Source: Pyronema omphalodes (lineage: Eukaryota > Ascomycota > Pezizomycetes > Pezizales > Pyronemataceae). From it: a stretch of DNA of 64,000 nucleotides. The stretch covers positions 124,001-188,000 of the forward strand of contig JAJJXM010000072.1 in assembly GCA_024516155.1 (NCBI GenBank), read 5' to 3'. The first letter of the stretch is position 1, and every line of letters begins with the position of its first letter. The position numbers were made by a program, and so were the translations under genes. Below, piece after piece: positions 1 to 11,085 of the stretch. The notes beneath the pieces were generated by a model. The model saw nothing but the letters and a program-made list of their open reading frames with translations. It made no database searches and was not told where the DNA came from.

Positions 1-2642
1 TCAACACTCCCCAAAAACGCCATAACATCCTCGCGTTCGGCATCCTCCTCCAGAAACGGAGCACAAATAAATAACCCATGACAGGCTATTCTTCTTGCCT
101 CCGACCTCGGATTTGATTGTACTATTCCTAGGATATTATGGGCGTGTTTTCGCATTGATGCCTGCTGGTCGTGTTAGCTGTTATCCGGTATCACTTGGTC
201 ATTTGGTCACTTGGTCGTTTCACCCCCCCCCCCCCCCCTCCCACGAAGCCAGTAGATAGATGTATAAACCAAGCAAAGAAGCAAAGCAGCCAAAGACAAG
301 CAAGCAAACATACCTCCAACCCCCTTCTCCTCCTCGGAGTAGCCCCCCTCTGTCCGGGATCATAAAGCCCCAACAAAGCCTCCGCCATCTGTTCATAAAG
401 CCACGCGGTAACAACCCAGTCCGGTCCTAGCATAATCTCGGGATACCTCCTGTTCTCGGCTGCGTCCGCGGAGCGGTAATACCATGGTTCAAAGGATGCG
501 GGTCGGTTTTGTCGCCAGGTGTTGAGGTGCGCTGTTAGGGTTGTATGTCTAGCGTGACGGGTGGGGGAGTCGGCGGCGTTGCTGCTGCTGGTGGTGGTGC
601 TGCTGTGGACGTCGGGGGAGGCGGAGGCGGAGATAGATGAGCCCGCAGACCCTCCGCCCCCATAGCAAAACTGAATAACCCCAGCAGTCAAAGCAACAAT
701 ACGATTAGCATGTCCACACTCCCTTTCCAGCTCACCACATACAACCTCATCCACCGCGGAATCTAGATCCCCCAATGACCCTGGGTCTACTTTTAATCCC
801 CGCTGGTTGAGGATTGCCATGTAGATGTCTTGTCTTAGATACACCCAGAAGGCGGCTTTCCGGAGGGGGGTACCGGAGCCTGGCGCCAGGGGCGTGGAGA
901 AGGTGGTTGAAGGGGAGGGGGCGGAGTGGGGGGTGCGGAGGGGGGGACAGGCGGTTATTAGGGCGGAGGAACCGGAGAGGTGGTGTTCGGGGTCGGTGGA
1001 GGGAAGGGTTGCTGGGGATGGGTATGTTAGAAAAGTAACATTCCGGTTTGAGACTTCATTCATAGGATAGGATGGGATTAGGTAGGTAGGTAAAAGGAAA
1101 GATAGAAACACACATACCATGCATCTGTTCATAAACCCTCAGTATAACAGTAGCAGCCAACATCCCATCATCCACCATAACCTTCTCATTATCTCCCAAC
1201 GACGGGATCAATAACCTAACACACTCATCATAATGCCATTCTGCCGCTCGTTCCATTTCTTGAGATATTTCTTCCATCTGTCGGTTTTTGTTTTCTCGGC
1301 TTTCTTGGAGTGTTGAAACAGCGAGGATTGCGTGAAGAAGTATAGAGGAATCTAGGGCTCGCGCTGGAACGCTTAATGTGAAATGACGTCGGAAATCTGT
1401 ACAATCTAGCTAGGTGGTGGTGTGCGTTAGTGGCGGTGTTTGTAGCTACGGTATCATTGGTTGGGGCATCATTCGAGATTGGGGATTCGATATTCCATAT
1501 TCTGGAATGCCAAGAATCGGGGTTGATAGGGCAAGACAAGCAGGGCAGGGCACCAGGGCAAGGCAGGGCAACAGGGAAACAGGGCTCAGAAAACTAAAAC
1601 TTACACCAGGCCCCCAGACTTGAGCAAATAGCCTCAACAGCCTTGCATCATCCCGTGTAGCCAAAGGTTTCCGTATCGGTTTCGGTATAGCAGGTACAGA
1701 CACCGTTGTTTCCTCCTGCTGTACCTGGACACCTGCTGTACTATCATGAAGTGAAGCCACAGAACCCTGCGGCGAGTGTGAAAAACTATGTTGCGGTGAA
1801 GAATACGTCATCACAGAATGAGTATGCTGCTGAGTCGATGGTCCATATCCCTGGGTTGTAGTGATAGCGCTGGATGTAGACATTGGACTCATCATCGATA
1901 CACCAGGGGAATTCGCTGGTGTAAATGAATTCTCCATAACCAGCTGTTCTTCCCCACCAACATAGTTTGCCGCAATGGACCGGGTTTCATCTATGAATGT
2001 TACTATATGAAAACTTTTATGTTAATCCATCCATTGATATCCATACTCCATGCACGGGGGAATAATTACAGCTTGTCGGAATTCCAACCCAATTCGCATC
2101 TGTGGGATAACTTCTATCTCGTTCACCATACGGGATCTGAGCGGAGGAACTTTGAAAACTCGCAAATCCAGGTAATCCCGCGAACCCCGATTGTGTTTGG
2201 GTAGGAGAAGCAACCCCCCCGACAGTGGTGATAGATAACTTCCGTCTTGTCGATGGGTTCTGTCCGTGTCGAAATGACACGGGTGCATTATCGGCTGCTA
2301 CGCAGGTACGGTTGGCTTTGATGCAGCGGAGACAGGTGGGTTTTGTTTCATCACCTGGAAGGTAGAGTAGGATCAGTTAGACCGGGCACGCGCGCAGAGA
2401 CTACGGATGTGGACTATAGCAGGTGGGTAGTGGACGGATAGATAGACGGCTCTACTTACATTTTAGGTGACGGACTCGACACGTTAGACTACAGTACGCG
2501 TTTTCGCCACTTTGTTAATTTATTTCATATTCGAAGAAGAACGTGACGGGCTAGCAGAGTACAGAACTCACCATCCAGATTTTGTCCTCAGCTTCCGAGG
2601 GGGTTCAACTTGCGTCGTTGGCGTGGATTGCGTTTCTGGCAT
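1..2642 (-). CDS. Zn2Cys6 fungal transcription factor, C-terminus beyond window start
   Basis: Nuclear DNA-binding regulator of the fungal binuclear-cluster class. I read seven exons on the minus strand: 2642-2572, 2488-2460, 2354-about 2080, about 1992-1608, 1396-1118, 1011-314 and 164-1 (continuing out of the window). The start ATG at 2642 opens a short basic leader. Joining exons 1-3 gives Cys at residues 24, 27, 34, 41, 44 and 51, the canonical CX2CX6CX6CX2CX6C cluster, split by two introns. Exons 5-7 carry the middle-homology type region (AFWVYLRQDIYMA, a WYYRSAD stretch). Intron signals are GTGAGT/TGTAG, GTAAGT/TCCAG, GTATGT with CTAAC/CCCAG, and GTATGT/ACCAG. The exon 3 to 4 junction is uncertain. 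Intron 6 contains a 16-C run (223-238). The gene is divergent from the SDR gene at 3514, so it could regulate that gene, but no binding site was identified. Target unknown. Confidence 0.85.
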
Positions 2643-3513
2643 TAAAAAGCGATAATTGATCTGGGAATAATTTGCGTAGGGGAAGAACTTCGAGACGAGA
2701 TGAATAGTCGTCGTGACGAGCTGCTGCTGCGGGTTTCTGATTTTGGGTGAATGTGCCCCGTGTGGGGAAAGTGGAAAAGATGCTCACCCGGACACCTGCC
2801 GAGGCGTGGATGATTTCCATCCGGGGAACCCGGTTACGTGCTAGTTCGGCATCTTCGGCTGTTTGGTAACTGTTTACGGACTAGTTGGAAAGTGGGGAAA
2901 TCGTGAGAGGAGATGGTGCTGATGGATCTGATATTTCCAGACTTCGGATTTACAGTTTTGATATGGTCATTTGTAGCTTTTCGGTGTTGAGGAGGTACAA
3001 TAATGCAGAGTGACACGCGGTGAATGATTTCTCTTGTCATCGCTTGCGTTGCGACGGATAGACAGGATTCCGAATATCCCCACACTCACATACGAATATC
3101 CAATTCACAACCCATAAATTCATAATCATCCAAATCCCATTAAATTCAATCATCCCCATCCTATTCAACCCAAAATCATCCCCATCACAATCATCATCAG
3201 GAAGGAAATACCAATGGTATCCTTCGCTTACCACATTCAGCAACTCGCCTCGACGCCCACTCATCATCGCATCGTCGCTAGTTCAACCCCACAGCGATGA
3301 TCATCGCTTACAACCGCTGCGGGGTTATCGCATCGTCGCGAGCTGCACTTGTAACCAAAATTCGGTAAACGAGTGACAGCAACAGTGACAACATATCACT
3401 CTCCTCCAAAAAAATATCCATCCTACCACAAAATCTCCAAACCATGAAAACAACATAAAATCCCGTGGCCTCGTCCATAACCCACCCATTCCACCAACCC
3501 ATCCCAAAAAGCC
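2643..3513. promoter_or_regulatory. Divergent intergenic region between the Zn2Cys6 regulator and the SDR gene
   Basis: 871 bp between two divergent start codons, so it must hold both promoters. I see no further gene. Open frames on the minus strand here have no family features. No clear TATA box or paired CGG triplets (the usual Zn2Cys6 target) stood out by eye. Confidence 0.5.
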
Positions 3514-4356
3514 ATGTCTACCACAACACCGCGAACCACCACCGACGTACCTCCCCCCCCTTCTAATCGTCTCGCCCTCTAACACCCGCAGTTCACCTGC
3601 GAAGGCAAAGTCGCTCTAATCACCGGCGGCAACCGCGGCCTGGGCTACACCTTCTGTTGCGCCCTCGCCGAATCCGGTGCCTCCATCGCAATCCTGGACA
3701 TCGGCGTCTGCAACGCCAGCAACCTTTCCCACCTCCGCAGTTTCGGGGTGAAAGCAGAATTCTACTCCTGCGACATCTCCTCCGCCTCCTCCGTCTCCAC
3801 CGTAATCCAGCAAGTCGTCGCAGACTTCGGGGGTATAGACATCTGCATCAACGCGGCCGGTATCGTGCAGGACCAACCATTCCTTGAAACCTCTCTAGAA
3901 AACATCCAGCGGACGCTAGCGGTTAATACTATCGGTGCATTTTTGGTAGCTCAGGAATGTGGTAGGGTTATGGCTAGCCAGGGAAAAGAAAGAGGTGGTG
4001 CGATTATTTTTGTGGCGACTTTGACGTCGTATCAGACGACGCAGAGACAGAGGATAAGTATTTATAGCGCCTCTAAGGCTGCCCTGAGGGGCCTGATTAA
4101 ACCTTTGGCTATGGAAATGGCTCCACATGGCGTTAGGGTGAATTCGATTAGTCCCGGGTATATGTTGACGGATATGACGAGGGAGTTGGAGAAGCAGCAG
4201 CCCGGGTTGATTGAGGGGTTTGGCAAGGAGGCGATGTTGGGGAGGATGGGCAGGCCGGAGGAACTTAGGGGTGTGGTCTTGTTGTTGGCTAGTCAGGCGG
4301 GGAGTTATATTACTGGTCAGGACTTTTTGGTGGAGGGGGGTGTTAGTAGTTGGTAG
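3514..4356 (+). CDS. Short-chain dehydrogenase/reductase (classical SDR)
   Basis: NAD(P)-dependent oxidoreductase of the classical SDR family, 265 aa, a normal length. Two exons: 3514-3546 and 3592-4356, with a 45-nt intron (GTACCT, CTAAC branch point, CGCAG) in phase 0. The N-terminal nucleotide-binding motif TGGNRGLG follows the splice junction, INAAG is present, and the catalytic YxxxK motif is YSASK, with SPGYM and a typical GRMGRPEE / ITGQ C-terminal end. No signal peptide or membrane segment is visible, so it is probably cytosolic. The sequence resembles polyol or sugar-reductase members of the family, but substrate cannot be assigned from motifs. The internal Met at 3748 lies downstream of the cofactor motif and is not the real start. 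Confidence 0.88.
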
Positions 4357-4583
4357 TTTGGGGATGAAAAGAAGGGATATGGGGAAAGAGAGGGAATGGC
4401 GTTGGGATTTGTATTTAGGTTATGCAAAGTTTTTGATCAAGACTCGAGGTGCTCACTATTGATGAAGGATCTGGAACACATGATTCATTGGTTGATCATG
4501 AAACTTGTGCCAGTTTATTACCAATGATAGTTCATGACTAAAAGGAATGTCCCATCGCAACAACCAAACCAGCACACCCACAA

Positions 4584-7500
4584 TCACTCGATCTCCTCCT
4601 CCTTAACCTTAACCTCCCTTTTCACCTCCACACCAACCTCATCAACATCCAACACCCTATACCCATCCCCCTCCTCCCCCTCCTCTTCTTGCTTCACCAT
4701 CATATCCTGCACCCTCCCCCGAACAAAACCCGCCGGCACAACCGTCCCACTATCCCACCCCTTTTCCTCCTCCCCTTCCAACCATTCCTCACCAATCCGC
4801 ATGCCCAGCACACCCCTCAAAACCACCACCGCCCCCCTCTTACTCCAAACCAAATTCCCCTCTTTACAATTCCCCAAACAGCAACGAACACAACCCATTT
4901 CACAGGCACACGCCTCCACCCTCTCTCTAGCCTCCTGAAGCACCTCCCCCATTTTCCCCACCATATGTCCCGATGAATCATTCTCCCTGTTTTTTTCCCA
5001 GAAAACTAATCTCGCCGGTCTTCTCCTTCTAGTCTGATATTTCAACTGCGCAAACTCCTTCTCGGGCGCTTTACACTCCGTCCTCAATCCCTCCATCCCC
5101 ATGACCCGTAACACAGCATGAGAAGCAGCATGTATACCCGCCGCAGCATTGATTTTCGCACTCTTCAGAACCACGAGGGTTGCCGCGGGTATGTCGATCC
5201 AGATACCGGTCGTTTCTCGGAGGAGAACGGGGGAGGGACAGGAAAGTTCTTGGATGTCGAGGATTTGGTGGTGGGGGTTTAGTTTCAGGAACCCGAAGAT
5301 TTGGGTTGTGGTTGTGATTTCGCCGTGGTGTGTAAAGATGGGGTTGTGGGTGTTGCGGGTCGTGCTATCACCCGGAATGATGGGTATAGAGAGGTAGGTA
5401 CAGACGGGAGTTATGTCGGTGTATTCCCGGGGACTGGTGGTGTAGGAAACATTCACGGCTTCCACGGCAGCGAATTTCTTGGTATGGTCGACAGTACGGA
5501 TCAGGAAGCTTCGACCCTGATGCAGGAAAATACCGCCTTCGTAGAGAAGAAGTATTGCGCGGGTTGGTTCTAGGGTTTCGAGGACGGTTGGGGTGGTTAG
5601 GGTTGTGTTGATCACGGTGTAGTTGGTGTCTTCAATATCTCGTATTGGAACCAGTTTAGCTGGGTAGGGAAGGAAACGGGAGGACGGATGGTAGAGGCCG
5701 GTATCATCTTTCACCAGCTCCTGCAGGAGACAGGGGAGTGAGGATCCAAAGTACTCCAGATCCCGTTCTACATGCATGGGGAGTTCATAAGCGGCACACT
5801 GAAGATGCGGAAGCATCACCAGGGGGTTATCAATATCCACCTTCAACTCCGCTTGTTTTTTCTCAAACAGCTCCCCAGGATTGCTCATATAATATTGATC
5901 CAACGGATACTTCCCACCCACTAAAACCGCTAAGGAATCCCGGTTTCTTCTTCCTGCTCTTCCGGCTTGTTGTCGGAAACTCGATATACTCCCAGGAAAC
6001 CCGACTATTATCACCGCGTCTAAACTCCCGATGTCTACACCTAATTCTAACGCGTTGGTGGCTACTATTCCTAGTAGATACCCGGAGAACATATCCGCTT
6101 CGATACGACGTCGGTCGGGTGCGGTGTAGCCCCCGCGATAACCCATGATTCTGGTACCAATATCCCCGCGTTGTAGTCGTCCCAGTTCGTGACGAACAGC
6201 TTGGAGAAGAAGTTCACATGCATTCCGCACCCGGCAGAAAGCAATGGTGCGGACACCCCGGAGAATAAGTTGGGCGAATAACCTAGCGGCTTCTTGGATT
6301 GAATCTGCGCGACCGGAGGAGGGGTCTTGAGGTGATTTATAGGGGGTGTTCCAGAGCAGGAATTGTTTCAATCCGGCGGGTGACCCGTCGTTGGAAACGA
6401 GTTGGACTGAGGGAAGGGAGAAAATGTTACGCATGTGCTAAAGAGGTTAGTGATGGGTTGTGATTGGGATTTCGGGAGAGGGGATATACCTCCACTGGAT
6501 TGGAAACGGTGGCGGAACAGGATATGAATTGCACTGTGGAATTCCCAACGGCGGAACAAATTCGGCGGAGGCGTCGCATGATTAATGCGAGGTGACTACC
6601 GAAGATGCCGTGGTATACATGTAGCTCTAGGGGTTTGGTTAGCTGGTAACGAGGATATGACGGAGGTTTGATGAATTACCATCTACTACTACAAACTTTA
6701 GGTTGCGGAGAAATTCTCGCCAGTGCTCTTCGTTCGGGAGAATTGTTAGATGGAGCATATCGGGATTTGTAAATATCACCGAAGCTTCATCACGAATCCG
6801 TCTTCGCTCCTCTAATGGGGTATCCCCATCAAAAGTGTCGACTATAACATCTCCTAAAACTTCCGTCATGTATCCCAGAACTTCCATCAAGCTTCGTTTC
6901 TGATCCTGTGCTAAAGCTTTGGTGGGGAAAATAAACATCGCCCGGGTGTCTCTATCTTGTTCTAATTGATGTAACACGGGGACTTGATAGATAAGTGACT
7001 TTCCGGAGGAGGTTGAGGTGGATACAATAACACTTTGCCCATCGTGGATATGGTTTATCGCTTCTGCTTGGTGGGAATAGAAACGGATTATGTCGTGGGC
7101 TGTGTATATTGCGTTGACTAAATGCTGGGAGAGAACGAATTCCAGGTCACCGTAGACTGCTTCTTGGGCGTCTATGATTCGATGCCCATCTGGTACAATT
7201 TGATCGACATATAAAGTGGTATTTTTTATCTCCTCGATGATTTCAGATATTGATTTTCGTTCTTCGGGGATGTCAGGTGGTATTGAATTCGTTGATTGCG
7301 GTGCATCTGGTCGAGCTGTTGCGGCTGGAACATAATTAAGATACCTCTGATTTAAGCTTTCAACAGGATCTTCCCCCGCCGCGTGGCAGGTATTTAGGAA
7401 TTTATTAACAGCAGATTCAAAGTTTTCGTTCCGTTTATTGATGAGTTTAGTCATCTGATTAGTCGAAAATGTCGGCATCTTAATCTCCTCATTCCGTAGT

Positions 7501-8060
7501 CCAACTCTCTGTATCTCATCCAGTTTATTCACCACTGACTTTTTCAAGTCTCCATCAACGAACTCAAATAATAGAACCTCAGACCCGCGACTGGGGGGTG
7601 CATCTGTATTCTTGGAGTAAATTTCCTCTTTCTCTGCTTTCTTGCCACTGACTCCTGAGCTGGCAGCAACATAAACTTGTAATAGATCCTCATCCACATA
7701 TTCAAAATGCACAGCTCTCGGTATAAGGAATTTAATCTGAGCAATATCCATAACCTGCAATTCCTTCTTGATATGTCCCTCCACCGCTGCCTTCAAGTTC
7801 GAAAACGTGGTTGCCAGCTGCTTCCGTGTACAGCAGAAGGTGTAGACCAGATTTAAAGCACGATGTACCTTTTCCAGGTGTTTAAACAATGGCGGCCATG
7901 GTATATCGGAAGTTTCTTTAGTCGCCGTCTTGGATGGTTTTTCGGTGGTAGAGCCAGCATCGTCGGCGGTGGTCTTCTTTCTACGTGTAGCTCGCTTTTT
8001 AGCAGGTGTAGTGATTGTGGTATCACCCGTTTCGGATGGGTTTTTTCGTTTCGGAGGCAT
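4584..8060 (-). CDS. hrq1: Hrq1-type RecQ-family DNA helicase
   Basis: Predicted 3'-5' DNA helicase of the Hrq1 (RecQ4-like/MrfA) family, which acts in interstrand crosslink repair and genome stability. Three exons: 8060-6680, 6626-6490 and 6437-4584 (1,123 aa; the sum is in frame). The start at MPPKRK was chosen because it opens a basic, nuclear-localisation-like tail; an in-frame ATG lies at 8096. Walker A TSSGKS is at about residues 350-355. Motif II is DELH at about 460 and is restored only by splicing intron 1 (GTAATT, CTAAC, CTAG). Motif VI QQAGRAGR is at about 662-669. The C-terminal domain keeps the family zinc-binding signature at about 1016-1035 (CxCxxxGCxxCCxxxC followed by N and K). 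An acidic tail follows. The gene is divergent from the tRNA-guanine transglycosylase gene, and two MCB-like ACGCGT boxes lie about 90-100 bp upstream. Confidence 0.92.
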
Positions 8061-8559
8061 TGACGCTGGGGTAATGAAGAGATGATGGCAATACAAAAGT
8101 GGAAAATATTGGAATGAAGATCATCGTATCCGAGTGGCGAACGCGAACAACGCGTGCACGCGTAAAGTAAAGACGATCTCCCGTGACGTGACGCGAAGGT
8201 TGGATTATTCAGCGAGGAAGCTCCGGTTAACGTGCGTAGTGCGCACCGGTAGCTATTGGATGCCAAGAAAGAGAGCTCTTGATCGGGAGGATTGGGTTTG
8301 ACTCTTCGAGGAAGCTTCGTCACGGTTCCCTCACGAAACAGCCTGCACTTTTCCAACAAATTTTAAGCATCGCGACTCTACACAATTCTGCAGCCCATCG
8401 GCTTCAGATACAGTAATCTGCATCACCGTCCTAAAACAGCATAGTACCTGTGGTGTTACCTAGAATAAAGCTTATCCGGTCGGATCCACCCCACTTCAAA
8501 AGTTAAGCTTCAGCTACATATACTTCTCCTACCCCGCCATTCAACATTTTACGTCCAGA
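8061..8559. promoter_or_regulatory. Bidirectional promoter of hrq1 and the queuine transferase gene, with paired ACGCGT boxes
   Basis: 499 bp separate the two divergent start codons. Two ACGCGT motifs lie at 8150-8155 and 8158-8163, two bases apart, with related ACGCGA at about 8141 and 8200. In yeasts ACGCGT is the MluI cell-cycle box bound by MBF and marks G1/S genes for replication and repair, which would suit the helicase. That assignment is inference from motif and position. Confidence 0.5.
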
Positions 8560-10075
8560 ATGTTGAAAAATATGACGACGCTTGTTACAGACGCGGCCTC
8601 TGCCATTCCAAAGATGCCATCGGCACTCACCTTCGAAATCCGTGCAAGATGCTCTGTCAATACCCATCATGCTTCCTAGCTATTCTGTTCGCTAATGAGA
8701 GCTCCAAGATAGACTACGAAAGCGCGAGCCTCTGTCCTTCGTTTACCCCATGGTCCTATTGAGACACCAATTTTCATGCCAGTAGCTACCCAAGCTTCAC
8801 TCAAGGGACTCACACCGGAGCAGCTCGAAGCAGCGGGATGTCGTCTATGTCTAAATAATACCTACCACCTAGGTCTCAAGCCTGGCCAGGCGGTACTGGA
8901 TAAAGTCGGTGGAGCACATAAGCTTCAGAGCTGGAGTCATAATATCTTAACTGGTCCGGCCTCCAAAACTGCCCTTGTATTCTCGGCTGCTGATTGATGT
9001 AGATAGCGGAGGGTTGGTCCTTCCCATTAGTTATCAGCACAGATGCTAAGTACAATACAGCTTCCAAATGGTCTCTTTACTGGAATTAGCCACCGTCACC
9101 GAGAAGGGTGTCGAGTTCCTTTCACCACACGATGGCACGCCAATGCTTCTTACCCCCGAGCATAGTATCGATCTTCAGCATTCTATCGGCTCGGATATTA
9201 TCATGCAGCTCGATGATGTTATCGTTACCACATCCCCTGACGAAGCCCGTATGCGAGAGGCTATGCTTCGATCCGTCCGCTGGCTAGACCGATGTATCGC
9301 CGAACACATGAAGCCCGACACACTGAACCCATCAGCTACCTACGCCGAGCGTCAGAATCTCTTCTGTATCATTCAAGGAGGACTAGATCTCGACATGCGC
9401 CGGGAATGTGCTGCAGCAATGGTAGCACGTGAGACCCCCGGAATTGCAATCGGAGGACTTTCTGGCGGAGAAGAGAAAGATAAATACTGCGCGGTTGTCA
9501 AAGCCTGCACTGATGTTCTACCGGAAGGAAAACCTCGCTATGTCATGGGTGTTGGATATCCTGAAGATCTCATTGTTTCTGTTGCCTTGGGCGCAGATAT
9601 GTTTGATTGTGTCTGGGGTACACGAACGGCTCGGTTTGGAAATGCAATCACTTCTGAGGGGGTCCTCAACCTTCGTAATGCGAAATATGCAAATGACTTT
9701 GGACCTGTGGATCCGGACTGTACTTGCATCATCTGTTCCCCCCAGGATTCGCCAGCCAGACCACCAATTAATAACACCCTCGGCATGCCGTCATATGCGG
9801 ATACGAATTATTCCGCAAAGGGTCTAGGTATTTCGAGGGCGTATATTCATCATCTTGCCGCGAAGGAAACGGCCGGTGCACATCTTTTGACTATGCATAA
9901 TGTTGCATATCTTCTCGGCTTGATGAATAAAGCACAAAAGGCGGTGATGGAGGATAGGTATCCGCAGTTTTTGAAGGATACGTTTGGCAAGTGGTATAAG
10001 GGCGACAAGGAAAAGTTTCCAAAGTGGGCGGTGGATGCGCTTAGAGGTGTGGGTGTGGATTTAATGGAGGACTAA
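8560..10075 (+). CDS. QTRT1: Queuine tRNA-ribosyltransferase catalytic subunit
   Basis: tRNA-guanine transglycosylase that replaces guanine-34 with queuine in GUN-anticodon tRNAs (Asn, Asp, His, Tyr); the eukaryotic enzyme works with a second homologous subunit. I read four exons: 8560-8655, 8713-8953, 9003-9012 and 9061-10075 (453 aa; the sum is in frame). The third exon is only 10 nt and supplies the DSGG of DSGGFQM, whose Asp matches the general acid/base Asp102 of bacterial TGT. Exon 4 carries GGLSGGEEK, GADMFDCVWGTRTAR (nucleophilic Asp) and the zinc site CxCxxC followed by a His in the AYIHHLAAKE region. Intron donors GTCAAT, GTCCGG and GTTGGT are weak, but protein continuity across them is exact. 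An in-frame alternative start is at 8572. A queuosine-type tRNA-Asn(GUU) gene lies at 44.2 kb. Confidence 0.93.
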
Positions 10076-10360
10076 GAGGAGGTGTTGGGAACCGGAGACT
10101 TCGGTGTAGATATTTGTATACCTGGCTATGTTAAAAGAGGAAATATAAATGATAAAAGTCTGTTTCACTTTACTATCAAAGTACAGTATTATGGTTATGT
10201 GGACGTGGATTGCCCAATCTCAAACACTGCGGTGCAGAAATAAAAGCTATATACGTCATTCTGCAGCTCTCGATACCAAGAACAAGCGCTCTAACACATT
10301 GTATGGTATTATTTCTCAAAAACAAAAGCAGTCCACAACCAGTGTAGCCCTTCCATCTAT

Positions 10361-11085
10361 CTACAACTTCGACTCCGGCTCCAACGGCGGATCAATACTA
10401 GCCTTCATATGTTCCGCAATCATGAGAACCTTTCCATTAGCTCTAATCTCCCCCCTTAACGTAGCCAGTCGTTTCCCCGCATTAATAACCTCACAAAACA
10501 CCTCCACTTCACTACCCAACGGCGCAGGTCTCAAATAAGTCACCGACAACCCAGCCGAAACTCCCGCAAACTGCCAATACCCAGGTTTAGAAATCGGAAC
10601 AAGAGCGCAGGTGGTGCAGATATCGAAAATTAATGCTGCGGCTCCTCCGTGGAGGTTGCCCATGCGGTTACAGTACGCTGCGGGGACTTTGAAACGGAAG
10701 GTTACGGTGCCTTTGGGGGAGGCGGATTGCAGCTGGAGATGCGTGGCGAGGAGATCGTGGTCGAAACCCTGAGGAATGGATAGGTTAGTATCGTGGTAGC
10801 TTAGGGAGCTTGGAGGAGCTCTGGGGAACAACGGCAGGGCTTTGTAGAGCCTTGGAAAGACCGGTAAAGACCAGCAAAGCCCTGCGAAGCCCTGCGAAGT
10901 ATAGCAAAGCCCAGTAAAGCCCACAAGAGCTGGGAATTATGCGGTAGGGGGGTATATACATCATATTCGTCGCTTCGCGCAAAGGCAAGGAACTGGTTGA
11001 CGCGTTCGACAGGATCGGTCACGGACAGGTCGACACCACGGAGCTCTCTTGAGCCGGCGGAGGTTTTGGCACGAGGAGGCGCCAT
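10361..11085 (-). CDS. Hotdog-fold thioesterase (PaaI/ACOT13-like)
   Basis: Predicted acyl-CoA thioesterase of the hotdog superfamily, 177 aa. Two exons: 11085-10960 and 10768-10361, phase 0, with a 191-nt intron (GTATAT, CTAAC, CTCAG). The hallmark segment GNLHGGAAALIFDICTTCA provides the HGG turn and the catalytic Asp on the central helix, followed by VSAGLSVTYLRPAPLG. This is the standard layout for the PaaI/ACOT13 group. The start MAPPRAK was preferred over an upstream in-frame Met at 11133. The intron is long for this window and contains an irregular array of AGCAAAGCCC-like decamers (about 10830-10925). Substrate unknown. No clear targeting peptide. Confidence 0.85.

Noticed and set aside
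223..238. C16 homopolymer
   Set aside because: Lies in an intron of the regulator gene. Simple slippage tract; length is unreliable in sequencing.
191..1132. Single 313-codon ORF on the minus strand
   Set aside because: Its ends read through two introns of the Zn2Cys6 gene. Only about 314-1011 is exon.
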